Source: Helicostylum pulchrum (taxonomy: Eukaryota > Mucoromycota > Mucoromycetes > Mucorales > Mucoraceae). From it: DNA of 64,000 nucleotides. The stretch covers positions 124,001 to 188,000 of the forward strand of contig JAIXMO010000018.1 of assembly GCA_025677825.1 (NCBI GenBank), given 5' to 3'. A program made the position numbers and the translations under genes. Below are positions 35,239-47,311 of the stretch, piece after piece. Within the stretch, counting starts at the first letter, position 1; every line of letters starts with the position of its first letter. Under the pieces are notes generated by a model. That model was not told where the DNA came from. It saw nothing but the letters and a program-made list of their open reading frames with translations, and did no database searches.

Positions 35239-36349
35239 ATGGTTTGCAGAGTAAGCATGCGTTCATTATACAAAGGAGCGATGGATTTAGCAAAACTAGA
35301 AAGAACAGGGAACATTGGATGGATGATTGATTTTTTTTTTAATACACCAAAAAAAAAATATTTCTATGTAATCCCAACAACAATGTAAAATACAGTAATC
35401 CATTTTTTATATACAGCACCAAACTCGTTATCGATAGATGGATGAAATGGATGGATGTAGATTTTTTCAATTTGATGGGATATATTTTATTTACTTGATA
35501 AAAAAAAAGTAATTTCGACATGAACCCGAATTCAACATTTAATTCTGTTCTGGACACGGAACTACTCCCCAATGTCAGCATTCCAATTTCAGCGTTTCTC
35601 TGTTCTTTAATTTTTTGCTGAATCCGTTTACCTCGAAGAAATTCAATTACAGTAGACTAATGCATATATTTCTCTTAATTTTTTTTATCGCTCGTAGTTA
35701 AACGAATATCAGGTAGTTGGCCGTAAGCTCCCCTCAGCTCAAGAAGTTGCCCCCAAGCTCTTCCGTATGAGAATCTTTGCTCCTAACGACGTTGTTGCCA
35801 AGTCTCGTTTCTGGTACTTCTTAAAGAAGCTCCGTAAGGTCAAGAAGGCCGCCGGTGAGATTGTTGCTATTAACCAAGTAAATATTTAATGATACTGTAT
35901 AAAGGGGGATTGCATATACTAATATGTTTTTTAATTAGATCACTGAGAAGCGTCCCGAACAAGTCAAGAACTTCGGTGTCTGGATCCGTTACGATTCTCG
36001 TTCCGGTACCCACAACATGTACAAGGAATACCGTGAATTGACTCGTTGTGAAGCTGTTGAACACTGTTGTAAGTATTATATGCAAAATAGAAAAAAAGGA
36101 TTGTAATATGATATTGAACTTCGTCCCTTTTTTTTAATAGACCAAGATATGGCTTCTCGTCATCGTGCTCGTTTCAGATCAGTTCAAATCATCCGTGTTG
36201 CTGAAGTTAAGGATGCTGACGTTCGTCGTCCTTACATCAAGCAACTCATGACTCCCAAGCTTGCTTTCCCCTTGCCTCATCGTCTTGCCAACGTCGAGAA
36301 GAAGCACCGTGCTCTTTTCGTCGCCAAGCGTCCCACTACCTTCTATTAA
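35239..36349 (+). CDS. RPL20: 60S ribosomal protein eL20 (L18a)
   Basis: Four exons (35239-35250, 35698-35877, 35939-36068, 36141-36349) give 176 aa. Conserved blocks: [73 protein letters not shown] and the C-terminal KRPTTFY. The protein binds 25S/5S rRNA near the stalk base of the large subunit. The first exon encodes only MVCR, and the first intron (35251-35697, 447 bp) is far longer than others here, as is common in ribosomal protein genes. Codon use is biased towards C-ending codons (CGT, AAG, CTC), a sign of high expression. No snoRNA boxes were found in the long intron. Confidence 0.97.
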
Positions 36350-36705
36350 ATCTTTTTTTTTCTTTTTTTTTGCTCTTTATAAAATAGTTATTTTAAAGTA
36401 AAAAAACATGGTTTTCATATATTATATTTGGTTAGTTATATTATATTTGAGTATTTTTTTTTTAAGGTCTAAGTCTCAGATCGCTTTACATGATGCATAT
36501 TATAAAATTCTATAAAATGAGGCAAATACACTTGGCCTCCTCCCTACAGGGAGATATACATTGTTAGCCACATGAGACCATTCATATATGCAGGGTTACA
36601 TTTCAGAGACATTCTAAACTTTTTTTATTTTATACAATATTCGATTGTACCATTGAAAACGTTCCTCGGTAAGTCTTTTTTATAAGAAGTAATGCAAAAG
36701 CGTAT

Positions 36706-36743
<38 letters not shown>

Positions 36744-36935
36744 AAACAAAAACTTGATCATATAACAGATGCAGTAAGTTAGTCCTAACTGAATAACATG
36801 TGTATATGGAGGTTGCATCACGCTTTTTTTTTTTTAGAAAAAGGTATCTGATTTAAATATTTAAAAGGCTTTCTTACTCTTCTATTTCGCTTTTTTTTTT
36901 TTGTGATTTTTTTTTTCTTTCTCTTCATATATAAG

Positions 36936-37145
36936 TTATGTCCGGCAGTACATACAATAGGACGCTTACAAGTATCTGAAAAGTTAAATGAACGCGAATA
37001 TCAAAACATATTATCTGTGATTCGCTTTGTACTATATGATTTGATTGCTCGTGAAACGATCAATTCTACTAAGAACGTCAAGGATATAAGAGATCCGGAT
37101 AGCATAAATCTGGGGAGGTCTATTTTTATACCTACTAACGTCTAG
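36936..37145 (+). other. orphan ORF, exon or relic
   Basis: A 69-codon open frame follows a possible acceptor (ATATAAG) at 36935 and ends with TAG at 37145. It encodes a helical, protein-like sequence (KLNEREYQNILSVIRFVLYD, ending SIFIPTNV). No start or upstream exon could be joined. It could be a terminal exon of an unseen gene or transposon debris. Confidence 0.22.
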
Positions 37146-37988
37146 GTACAGAAAATAAACGAACCGCTGTGAAAAGTTTAAATACTTTAATAGGACGACG
37201 AGGATATTAATAAATGTTTACAAAGTGACGATTTGTATTATGATACGTTTTCTTTTTTAATATAAAAAAGTTGTTTGTAGCACAGCTCTTTTTTAATCTT
37301 AAATGATATAGTTTAGAAATACCGGGAAACACCCAATTGTTAAAATCGAACGATTATAAATAAAGAATCCAAGAATTTCTAAAAAGGTAAACCCTGCAGA
37401 TTATTAGGTCTCTCATACAGCTAAAGTCTCTCTCTCTTATTGTTTTTTTGTTGTTGTTCTTGAGTTTCATATTTTCTACAGTTGAGTTAATCTGAGACGC
37501 CCCACCTCCTTAGTATACCTTTTGGGAGGGGGAGCAGTAGAATAATAAAGCCTCTTTTGTACAAGAAATAATATCCTCAGAAAAAAAAAACTGTAGATCC
37601 AAAATAAGAACGAGAGTATATTTTTATACATGCTTGTTTCCCACCAAAAAAAATACATGTAGGTTCAATTTGAAATAAAGCATTGATTTATGTGCAATAT
37701 AAATTTTTTTACTAAACCTACATGTTACTTGAATTTTCGTTCTATTTGTCTTCTCTTTCTTTTTTTTTTTTGACAAGTAAATATCACTTCTTAGCTTCTA
37801 AAAAAAACAAAAAAACCTGATTTGATCTATTTATGTATGAAAGTTTATAAGGAGATAAATTTATAATATGTTGTTATTAATAGAAAGACTGAGAAATCAA
37901 GGACTTCTCTTCTATACTAGACGTGTAACAATTAGTTTCCTTTTTTATGTCATCGACTGGTGTCAAGTGTCTTTTACTTTTATACTCT

Positions 37989-38036
37989 GATTGGCTACAT
38001 GACGCGACAGGAGTTTAAAGAAAAAAGGTATATATA
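37989..38036 (+). promoter_or_regulatory. inverted CCAAT and TATA box
   Basis: ATTGG (inverted CCAAT) at about 37990-37994 and TATATATAG at about 38028-38037 lie 85-130 bp before the ATG at 38122, in the normal order for a fungal promoter. Confidence 0.5.
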
Positions 38037-38121
38037 GTAGGGCATGCACTTTTTTATTTTTTTGTTTTTTATATTTTCTCGTACTTTATATAACTCTTTT
38101 TTTTCTTCTAATAACCATTGC

Positions 38122-38565
38122 ATGGCCCACGACTTACAAAAGAAACACGAAAGACAAGACTCGATATCAATTAGCGACTCTTCGACATTTAAATCTGTTC
38201 TGAACAGACTTTCACATTTATTTCATTCGGCACAAGATAGAAACAGGAGGTTATCTACTTCATCTAGCGAAAGTGATTCGTCTAATACATCTTTGGAAAC
38301 TAGTCCAAGTTTAACGAGAACGAGGCGTCGTAGAGTGTATAATAGCAAAAAGAGATTTGCTTCAAGACAGCTCAATGATGACTTATCACGACCGCCACCT
38401 GTTCATTTAGTGCTTCCACCTTTTAGTCCAACTTATTGTAAGGCAAACGAATTTCCTTATTCAAATTTTTACGTTAAGCTCCCAAATGGAAAGTGGATGA
38501 TAAGATACAGATCTGGAAATCGTGATATACTTGGAACTGATGAATTCGAAGGTTACATGATTTAA
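38122..38565 (+). CDS. 147-aa protein of unknown function
   Basis: Single exon. ATG at 38122 was chosen because a TATA box about 85 bp upstream would put the transcription start after the earlier in-frame ATG at 38044, whose leader is Phe-rich. The protein is Ser-rich and basic in the first half (STSSSESDSSNTS, RTRRRRVYNSKKR), then has PPPVHLVLPPFSPTY and a compact end (FYVKLPNGKWMIRYRSGN). No family recognised. The Ser/Arg half may be a regulated, phosphorylated region; the C-terminal 40 residues look folded. Confidence 0.7.
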   Translation: MAHDLQKKHERQDSISISDSSTFKSVLNRLSHLFHSAQDRNRRLSTSSSESDSSNTSLETSPSLTRTRRRRVYNSKKRFASRQLNDDLSRPPPVHLVLPPFSPTYCKANEFPYSNFYVKLPNGKWMIRYRSGNRDILGTDEFEGYMI

Positions 38566-38989
38566 ACAACTTTTTTTTTTATTATTACATTATTATTATT
38601 ATTTTCCCTTTTTTTATATATATATATATTTAGACACATTCATATAATATTACATAACATCACTAATCGTACCTTCTCCTTTCCCTTTTTTTTTTTTTTT
38701 TTTTTTTCGTTTACAAGAAAAAAAAAAAAAATACTCCTCTGTTCTATTTTTCTCTTCCCCCTTTTTTTTCCCTTTTTGTACTATATACATAACCAATACA
38801 CATAATAATAAACACAAATCTGCATGAACAAGAAAAAAAAACAACATTTTATGACAAAATATGACAAAAAACAAAAAAAAAAACAAAAAAGATACCGTGT
38901 TACATTAAAATTATATACGATGATCTCTTTTTGTAAAAGAGCACATGTGAATTAGAGTAATATTTTATGTTCACCAATGTATAGCTCCT
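38566..38989. other. intergenic, low complexity
   Basis: Convergent 3' flanks with T20, A14, ATT and AAAACAAA repeats. No gene. Confidence 0.55.
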
Positions 38990-40400
38990 TTAATTCTGTT
39001 CCACAGCAATTGGTTTTTGTGCACTATAAGCCCATATCTTGACTATCCAGGAAGCTTCCACGATTCCTTCGATATACTTTTCTACAATTTCAGGATACAG
39101 TTCTATATCGGCTGAGACGCGATGCGCTAACAATGGCTTTAATGATAACATGGCACTCTTCCAATTTGTCAACATCTCTCTAGCAATAGGATCTAACGGT
39201 AAACCTAAGGCAAAATATTTTTTTTAGAAGAGCATTCCTTTTTTTTTTTTGTATTCTGTTTTACCGTAGCATAAAAATCGTTCTTGAAAATCTTTAATCT
39301 CGAAATCTGCTTCTGCTAATAGCGTACTTAACTTTGAGCCAATCTGTGGGTCTTGTCCAAGACTTTTCATTGCTTTGAAAACTATGCAACAAATAAAAAA
39401 AAATATATATATAAATATATATGAAATCGATCTCCCTCCAAATTAATCTCGTGCATAATAATAAAAAAAAAACTTACATTCACCGTTAAATTTGTCAACG
39501 ATAGGTTTGTCTGTTTTTTCCTATATAAAAAAAACCGTAGATATATAAACATGATTACTGCTTTGAGGGGGAAAAATATACTAAATACATACAGTGAAAT
39601 CAGATTCTACAAGTCCTATCATACCACCTGGTTTGAGTACACGATATGCCTCTTTCAACACGAGCGGCCATTCGGTACCTCGAAGTGCAACAATCATTAA
39701 TCGCATATGAATAAAATCAAATGAATTATCAGGATATGGAAGACCAGCCATGATATCACAGATTTCAAATTTAACGTTTTCTGGTCTTATTGTTGCTGGA
39801 AACATATCTGCCATATCGATACCCGTCACTTCGAATTCAGGGTGTTCAATAGCCATTTCCTGTATACATATATATTATGTAAGTTTCTCGCTTTTTTATT
39901 AGTTTGCTTTGACTTTTTTTTTTACCATGACCCAACATCCTGATCCACAACCGAGATCAAGTACATTAGCATTCCTTGGTATTCTACTTTCTATTGATGG
40001 TAATAGATTGCTAAAAAATTAAAAAGAGTTTAATTTTTTAATTTAAAAAAGAAATTGATTTTTTTTTTTTTTTTTTTTTTACCCTCCTAATAATGCTTTC
40101 AGTGAAAAATGTTGCTTTTAAAAAGAAAAAAAAAGATAAATAACTTGTTAAAATATTTTATATGTGCATGTGTCTTACAGAATTTAGTCTGTCTTGTTCT
40201 AATTCATCTCTCGGTAAACAATAGCTAGAGGTATCCATTCTATGATATTCTCGTCCTTCGATTATAATTGAATTTGTGGATCGAGATAACGAAGAAGTGG
40301 TTGCTGTGCCGACATTGTTTGGGTCTTTGATATCGTGTGGACGATGGCTTCCTTTTCTGTGGTTTGTCGAAAGATTAGTTCGAGAATATCTGTTTCCCAT
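38990..40400 (-). CDS. SAM-dependent methyltransferase (class I)
   Basis: Seven exons (40179-40400, 40083-40114, 39926-40010, 39593-39859, 39478-39520, 39265-39381, 38990-39204) give 326 aa. Motif I is VLDLGCGSG (about 101-109), then an acidic residue at VTGIDMAD, motif IV at NSFDFIHMR and motif VI at RVLKPGGMIGLVESD. Before it, GREYHRMDTSSYCLPRDELE and DRLNSQHF form the N-terminal block seen in many fungal methyltransferases of this type. Substrate unknown; relatives include regulators and small-molecule enzymes. The first 50 residues are Ser/Thr/Arg-rich and probably disordered. All introns are 40-90 bp. Confidence 0.9.
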
Positions 40401-42790
40401 ATTATAATTTAATTTATTCTAAAAGGTATAATACTCGCATAAAAATAAATTTATAAGGCAAGAAAAAAAAAGATGAATAAAAAAAAAAAATAAGCGTGTG
40501 AGAGAAAAAAAAAGAATAGGGAAAGAAGGAAAGAGAGAGAGAGACAGAGAGAGAAAGAGGGGAGATACTATATATCTTTTTTTTTCTTGTGCTCAACATC
40601 TATAATTTTCTGGTAGACTTTTTTTTTTTTTTTTTTTTAGGTTAGTCATACGTCGTGCAAGAGTACATTGTTTGACAGTAAATAATGAAGAGAAAAAAAT
40701 AAATAGTAACTGGGAAAAAAAAACAACTGCAGTTTAGCTAAATAGTTTCAGTTTCTGTTATGTATATTTAAAAACTTTCATTTTGTCTTTTAATATCTTC
40801 GGGTGTTTAACTGGGGACAACATACCACAATTAACTTTTATAGAAAACCCGTCTGCAGTGAATAAGTAGATTTTGGCTGCACAAATTTATTCTCGCGTAC
40901 AAAGAAATTATTCTTGTGCACAACTTTTTTGCGTAATGTACTTTTTTTTGTAATAATCCCGTATATACCAAAACCAACTTTTTTTTTTTTTTTAGTTTTG
41001 TGAAAAATGGTCGTGTTATTGCAAATCACATTCATATTGATAATTTAAGAAGGTAAAGATGTGTGAAATTGGATCAGCCAATATGCAAGGTAATCTGGTA
41101 TTTTTAACTTCAGAGAATCTTTTTTTAAAACGAAATTTTATAACGACAAGACCCGCTCACACAAGACCAAGGAAGTCGATTTAGATGTTATCCTTTGTAT
41201 TGTGTGCAGTTAAAACAGGGTTAGAGAGATTTGAGGGACCGAAGTAAACTAGTTAAGAGAGAAAACTAGGATAGCTTATCTGCGGATGAAAAAGCTTAAG
41301 TAATAAAACTCCATGAGCTTTGAAGGTCGGACAAAAAGGCGTTCAATGCCACTCGCGAAAAAAAGAGGGAAAAAAAAAAGATGTTTAAAAATGGTAGTAC
41401 AACACTAATTTATTTTGCGGTTTGCGCCCATAACGGTAAAATTTTCTCGTAGTTTTCGGTGCAGTAAATAGAATTTAATTTAATGTTTCTGGCTATCACA
41501 TTTTCGCGTATACATATATAGCTTGCGAAAAGATTTTTTTAAAAAAGTGTTTTTAGAAGGTTTCAGTATTATAAGCAGGGTCGATATAACTGTAAAAAAG
41601 GATGGGATGCAACGTGTTTTTTTAAATTACAGGAACCTTCCCTCCGATCGGACGAGAGCCTTTGGGTAATGTTGACGTAACTTTGGGTCAGTGATCTGCC
41701 AAACCACGTTGGGGTTAAACTTTGTAACTCATTCACTGCCCATTTATATTCATTTTTCTTTTTAGAAATAAATAATACGTGTTTATTGTTTCCAATTAGA
41801 CAACAAAACAAAATGTACTTTTTGGATGAAACCGAAAATTAAAATTAAGACCTTTATTGTATAAAAAAAAAAAAGACAAACTTCGATCTATCTTAACCAG
41901 AATGATACAGTTTATGAGAGGGAATCGAAAATAAGCATTTATACTAGTTGTTGATTGCCAAAAAAAAAAAAAAAAACCGAAACCCTCCTTTTCTTATAAA
42001 TTCATTTTAAAAGCGAATCGATTTCTTTTACTTGTTGACGGTAAATAAAATGGAGGCGAATTATTTTTTTAGTTAGAAAAAGCACACTTCCACCCTTTCG
42101 AAATCTGTTATTTAATCTGGGATACAAATAAGCCTGAAGAAGCGAATCCGAGGATTGTGTCCAACTAGTGATGGAAAGAATAGTTGTGTAGTTTAAAGTA
42201 TTTTATCACAAGTACGTAATAAAATTAATCTTTTTTTTTAGAATACTTAATCATCCTTCTTTCTCTTTTTCTTTTTTATTGTGTATACCGGTAATTTTTT
42301 TTTCTTATGTACATCTTTATACCTTATATTGATTATTCTGATTTTTTCTAGTCTTCTTCGGGCAACAGCCGTGCACCAGAGCACTTGTTACGAGCTCAAA
42401 TGCGGTTTCACGGCAGCTATGATAGCGTATAAATATCGCGCTGCCTTTTTTTAAAAACGCTTTATAAAGAAAAGTAAAAAATAATATACCACACTCTCTT
42501 TCCTGAGCATATAAATAGAAAGTGTTTTAAGAAATTCCCCATATAAAATTATACAACACAAAAAAAAGAAGGCATTCTTGTAACAGCCCAAAGGCTAGCA
42601 GCAGAAACCCTCTCAGAAGGCTCCTGAAGGACTGGTCGCTACAAGCAGCTAGTTATATTTATGCTATATTAATGAATCGAATAAACAAGCAGAGTATACT
42701 TATGATTGCAGCAGCTCCTTGTCTGAGAGATTGTAAGTTTTCATGAATGCGTTAACTGACTATTTATTCATTTTTTTTTAAAAAAAACAG
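40401..42790. other. gene-poor stretch
   Basis: No gene supported. It contains GA repeats at 40533-40560, A/T tracts, a somewhat GC-richer patch at 41630-41710 that looks like old repeat DNA, and a TATA-like TATAAATA near 42429. A short frame starting ATG 42673 with donor GTAAGT does not join in phase to the paralogue relic at 42791. Confidence 0.45.
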
Positions 42791-43779
42791 GGCAATTCCT
42801 GCGATCTTACACCCGCCCCTTTAGATGACGATGAGTATAATAAGATAAAGGAGTGTCGTATGGTACAGTAAAACCGGGGATTTTTAAATATTATATCTTC
42901 GCTAATCTTAGGTGTCTATTGATTTAGAAAGTAAAAAAGAGTCATTTATACTATCCGCCTGTTGCATCTACACCCAGACAGCTTCACCTTTACACATTTC
43001 TCTATAATATGACGGATACGAATATAAATGATAAACAGGGTCCAGACAAAAAGAGTGAAATTGGGTTCAAAATAGATAATGTATTACCTTTATTCAAATA
43101 TCTATTCCCTGCAAATGGTGTATTGTCTTATAGATGGTCAGTAAATATTTTTGAACATTAACAAACTATTTGAGAGGGTAAAGTTAACAGAATTATATTT
43201 ATATTACTAAAGGGAAAAACCCTCTATGTTACCTACCAGTAAAGCTTCGAAAAGGGTCCGTGCAGACTTCATAATCCTTGTAAAAGACCAAGAAGTTGGT
43301 TGGGGAGATAAAGCCTCCCAGCGCCACGACCCAGTTGGTCGATGAAGATCGGGGCCCGAACGGCTGAGATGCTTAAACGACAACTACATGGCCGAACGAT
43401 AAAGAGCAAATACGAAAAGGAATTTGTAACCTTTGGTATCGTATTCAATGGATTCGATATCGAGTTTTACGTGATGGCATTCGGCGTTGAAGGGACCCCA
43501 CATTATCAGTTTTATCAAATTAATACCTTAAAAATCCCTAGCTCGCCTACTTCTTATACCAATATTGAAGAGTCGATTGAAATTTTTTTAAGTTTCAAGG
43601 TAAAGTGCTCAATTTATACAGGGCAAAGCAATGTATGGTTAATTCTAGTTATTTTTACACATCATCGGTAGACCTCAATCTTATCAGGTTTAGCCGAAGA
43701 AGCAGACGTTCTCAAACCCTTCATCTATCATAATTTTATCCGCCCGCTTCAACCTACCGTCGCATTTATAAATGAATGA
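42791..43779 (+). pseudogene. broken paralogue of the 44-kb unknown gene
   Basis: Exon-like pieces align in order with the minus-strand gene at 44026-45797: PLDDDEYNKIKECRM; a second exon with HLYYPPVAST and DNVLPLFKYLFP; a third with VRADFIIL and, later, RTAEMLKRQLHGR, FVTFGIVFNGFDIEFYVMAF and NTLKIPSSP; and a last exon LKPFIYHNFIRPLQPTVAF. Splice phases match the intact copy. Two frame breaks disrupt the core, one near 43299-43306 just before the ExK motif and one at the G-run 43351-43354. The N-terminal 200 residues are missing. It lies tail-to-tail with the intact copy, 246 bp apart. Homology seen directly; loss of function inferred. Confidence 0.8.
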
Positions 43780-44025
43780 AAAATATGTCAGGTATTTTCG
43801 ATGTACGTGGACCATAAGCATACCGTCCTAATCCAGACGCACCTTAACAAAATAAAAATTGCTCTTGTATCTTTTTTGTAACCAACTTTTTGGTAAAAAA
43901 AATGCTCTTTCAAAGGACTGTGTGGCACACATAATGCCAAAAAATAGTTCAGTAACTTTAGTAAAACGGAAATCATAATGACAACAACAAAAAGAAACTT
44001 TATTTACAGTGAGGGGATATGGGTA

Positions 44026-45797
44026 CTAGAAGAAATGATCGACGCAACCTTCTTCTTTCTTAAAGACTAATGTAGGTTTAAACAGAGATGAATACTCATA
44101 ATTAATGAGAGGTTTTTGTATATCTTCAGGTTTTTGTAAGCTGGAAATTATGGCATTCTACCCATACAAAAAAAAAAAGAGGTCAACATATTTACCCTTT
44201 ATGGAAGATACATCCTTACCTTATAACCCAACAAGAACTCCATTGTTTCATCCATGCTAGTATACGTTGAACGAGAATTAGGTATTTTCAAAATCATTAC
44301 TTTGTACAGCTGGTAAGGGAGTTCGGCATTTCTATTAAAAGACATGGTATATAACTCAATGGTATGGTCCTTAAAAAGTATCCCGAAAGTTTTCATTTCC
44401 TTCTCGTCTCTACAGTTTAAGATACGAATATGTAACTGTCTTTTCATTGTCTCGGCCATTCTTGCGGGAACATTCTCAATTAATTCTGTATCTTCTTCAT
44501 CACAAATTTTCACTTCACCACAACCAATTTCGATACCATTAGAATATAAAATAAAATCAAGACGTAGTTTTTTACAGTCTTGACAAGCATGTTTAAATGA
44601 TGATTTTTCCCTTTTTTTTTTGGAAAACAATTAGGGTTTTAAGCATTTCTACAAATATCAAGTATAACTTACCATTTAAGATTAATTTCTTTTTCCTTCA
44701 CAGGAAACAAATACCTCAAAACAGGCGAAATATCATCTACAATTAAACCAATTTCACCTTTACTTTCATTTTTAATAATTGTTTCGTTAATATGGCAGAG
44801 GAGGTTGTTCATATTCAATTGATTCATAGTAGTAGCATGAGGCGGGAAGTAAGTATTATTATTGTGAACACACTTAAAAATATGTATTAGTAAAACAAAA
44901 CAAAATTGTTGTTTTCTAATTTTTATGTTATCATTATCCTTCTCCAAACTCTTAACTCGTTATACTCTTGATCGGTTAGATTTGTTGGCCCAAGTTTATA
45001 TGCTTCAGGTAACAAATCGTTTAATTCAATTTCAGAAATAGATCTACATATTAAAATTTAGTCAACTTGTATAAGATTGATTAAAAAATATCAAACTAAC
45101 AATCGTTCATCTATTGAGCTGTCTAAATCGAAGGAATGTATAGGTAGTTTATACTCAGGTTTTACGATTTCATGAAAGGTTAAAGCAAATTTTATTGTTT
45201 TATGTTCATCATAGGTAGTTGAGGGAGAACCAGGCTGAGAAGAACTCACACCAATGTAGTCATCATCACCTTCTGGACTGTCATCGCCGCCACTGTGGTC
45301 CTCTTCCTCGCCATCTATATACGAAATAGAGCAGTTCAAGTAATGCTTAATTTGCAAATACTTTTTTATATTTAACTTACTATGCCTTCTCTTTTTGGCC
45401 GTGTGAATACGAAGGTTGATATTGGGCCCTTGCGCCCCAATATTCCCATAGTTGACATATTGGTTCACCGCTGTAACATTTTCTGTATTGCTCTGCACAA
45501 AGGAAAAGTAAATTAATATTCCATGGTAGCTTATAATATTCACTTAGTAATTACTTCGGGGTTTAGTAGCGCATCCTAATACTCTTTTAATTCGACACTG
45601 ATGTCGGAAAGCGCCGCGATATCCTGAATTACTTTATTGTAAGTCGCTCTGATTCTTTTATCGCGCGGTGGATGATTTGATTGCGCTGTTTTATGGTTCT
45701 TAAAGGATTCAAAATCCCATAACCGAGGCGGATTTCTGTTGAAGTGCTTGAAATGAGTTTCGCTGGGGAGTTCGATCTTTTGGTTTAGATCCATCAT
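44026..45797 (-). CDS. unrecognised family protein with D...ExK core
   Basis: Seven exons (45583-45797, 45381-45490, 45101-45314, 44950-45043, 44673-44872, 44220-44610, 44026-44157) give 451 aa; every phase matches. The N-terminal half is polar with an acidic stretch (GEEEDHSGGDDSPEGDDD). The core (about 278-408) begins HACQDCKKLRLDFIL and IEIGCGEVK, giving D296, E310 and K312, followed by MAETMKRQLHIRIL with Q336, then FGILFKDHTIELYTMSF. D-x(n)-E-x-K followed by a helix with Gln is the active-site pattern of PD-(D/E)XK nuclease folds, so a nuclease-like fold is possible but not shown. I believe similar proteins are repeated in Mucorales genomes; this is memory, not a search. No signal peptide or membrane segment. 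Confidence 0.8.
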
Positions 45798-46871
45798 TTG
45801 CAAAAATAAGATGTACAAAGGATATCTTTTTTTTTTTACGGTTTAAAATTTCTATTCTTTACTATACATTGTATCATTCCCAGTCACTGCAATTTTTCTT
45901 GGGGAAATTCTTGATGCACGGTTTCACTTACCTTTACGGATGACCATTACTTTAAGAAGAACGGTATTGATTTATAAGATAACAAAAAAAAAAAAAGCAA
46001 AGTGAAGACATAAAAACAAAAAGCAATTAAGTGAAGAAGAAAGACATTCACCGAAAAAAAAAGAAGATATAGCTGATAAAAAAGAATGATAAAATAGGGT
46101 TGTCTATTGTGAAACTCGTTTTTTTTAGGCTATTTAAAAACCTAAATCCGGTTTAAGGTTATTCTAAATATCAGCTTCGAATCGTTAGATACGTTGTAAG
46201 ATATTTTTAGAGAAGTGTATATATTACATTGCCAAGAGCTATACTTGTTTAGCAATATAGTGATTGGTATATATACGTTTTTGCACCTGCATTTTAAGCC
46301 AAAACGGACCATTAGCAAATCTTATTCTACCTGTACAGCGATTATTCTTAATTGCACAAACTTTATAACACATCCCCCACCGTGTTCCTGGATAATGCAT
46401 TATGCAATGTGCCAATCAATGCCACTAAAAAAAAGAATGCGTTTCTGTTGGATGATGAAAAAACTCGGGATTTAATTTTTTTTTGGGTTTTCAAGCCACT
46501 TTTACCAAGAATTAAGCCTTAAATGCCAAAGTGATGAAGAAATTCTTATTTCTTTTATTTAGCAGCTTGGCATTCTTTACAGCTTAAATCGCATGACTTT
46601 CGGACCTTTCTTTTTTTTTTTATAAATTTCTGCTTTAACCCCAAGCTGACGAACTACGGAGTTCTCCGACCAACATATTTTGTATTTCCGTGATGTAAAT
46701 TATAGAAAAAAAGCAAGGTTTTATTGTTTAAGTAGTAGAATTATATTTAGACTTGTTTGATTGTGTAACTTGTCAACTGTTGTATAAACTATAGTTTCAT
46801 CCTTTAAACAACAACAAAAAAGAAACCAACTAATTATGTATATACCTATTATTAGCTTTCCGGCTAGCGGG
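45798..46871. other. intergenic
   Basis: Divergent upstream region. Short frames only, for instance 46215-46475, which shows no protein-like content. No gene supported. Confidence 0.5.
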
Positions 46872-46879
46872 TATAAATA
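46872..46879 (+). promoter_or_regulatory. TATA box
   Basis: TATAAATA lies 64-71 bp before the ATG at 46943, with a T/C-rich leader in between. Confidence 0.6.
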
Positions 46880-46942
46880 AACAAAAGTTGAAATTAAATC
46901 CTTTTTTTTTCTCTTCTTTTTTCTTTTAACAGTAAAAAACAA

Positions 46943-47311
46943 ATGTCAGAATCAAGGCTTAAAAGATCATGGAGAAATCGGATTAGTCAACAAATAACCA
47001 ACTTTCACTTAAATTCGTGTATTTCACCCAATATATCGCATGAAGACGAACCATTATCAACATCCTCGTCAACACCTATAAACAAAAAACTATGGAGAAA
47101 ACCTTTACCTAATGATTGCCCTGTCTTTGATTTTAGTTCAGAAAAGACAATGGTAATAGAAACTACAGATCCTCTAGAAGAAAAAGTAGAAATACCTACA
47201 AGATATGAAAGTAGATACTATACTATGCCTCCAATTCCAAACGAGGTCTTGTTTTTTAAATGTGGAGTGGTTCCTCAAATTTCAAAGAGCCGTATTGCGA
47301 TACCCAACTGA
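46943..47311 (+). CDS. 122-aa protein of unknown function
   Basis: Single exon after a good TATA box. The start is basic (MSESRLKRSWRNRISQQ), followed by Ser/Thr-rich and Pro-rich parts (TPINKKLWRKPLPNDCPVF, YTMPPIPNEVLFFKCG). No family recognised. The last codons change character: the other frame from about 47290 continues open to 47405 (TERHLLLVALLMHEKIFILA), a hydrophobic stretch that may be the true C-terminus if one base has been gained or lost. So this may be a slightly broken gene. Confidence 0.6.
   Translation: MSESRLKRSWRNRISQQITNFHLNSCISPNISHEDEPLSTSSSTPINKKLWRKPLPNDCPVFDFSSEKTMVIETTDPLEEKVEIPTRYESRYYTMPPIPNEVLFFKCGVVPQISKSRIAIPN

Larger units (their letters stand above)
36350..38121. 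other. intergenic with orphan ORF
   Basis: Mostly AT-rich with T30 near 36713-36741. It contains the orphan frame at 36936-37145, listed separately, and the promoter of the gene at 38122. Confidence 0.5.

Noticed and set aside
35251..35697. snoRNA in the first eL20 intron
   Set aside because: GATGAT- and CTGA-like strings occur but not with proper spacing or terminal stems.
41569..41811. 80-codon minus-strand ORF in a GC-richer patch
   Set aside because: No start context, no splice partner and no clear match; perhaps old repeat DNA but not supportable as a gene.
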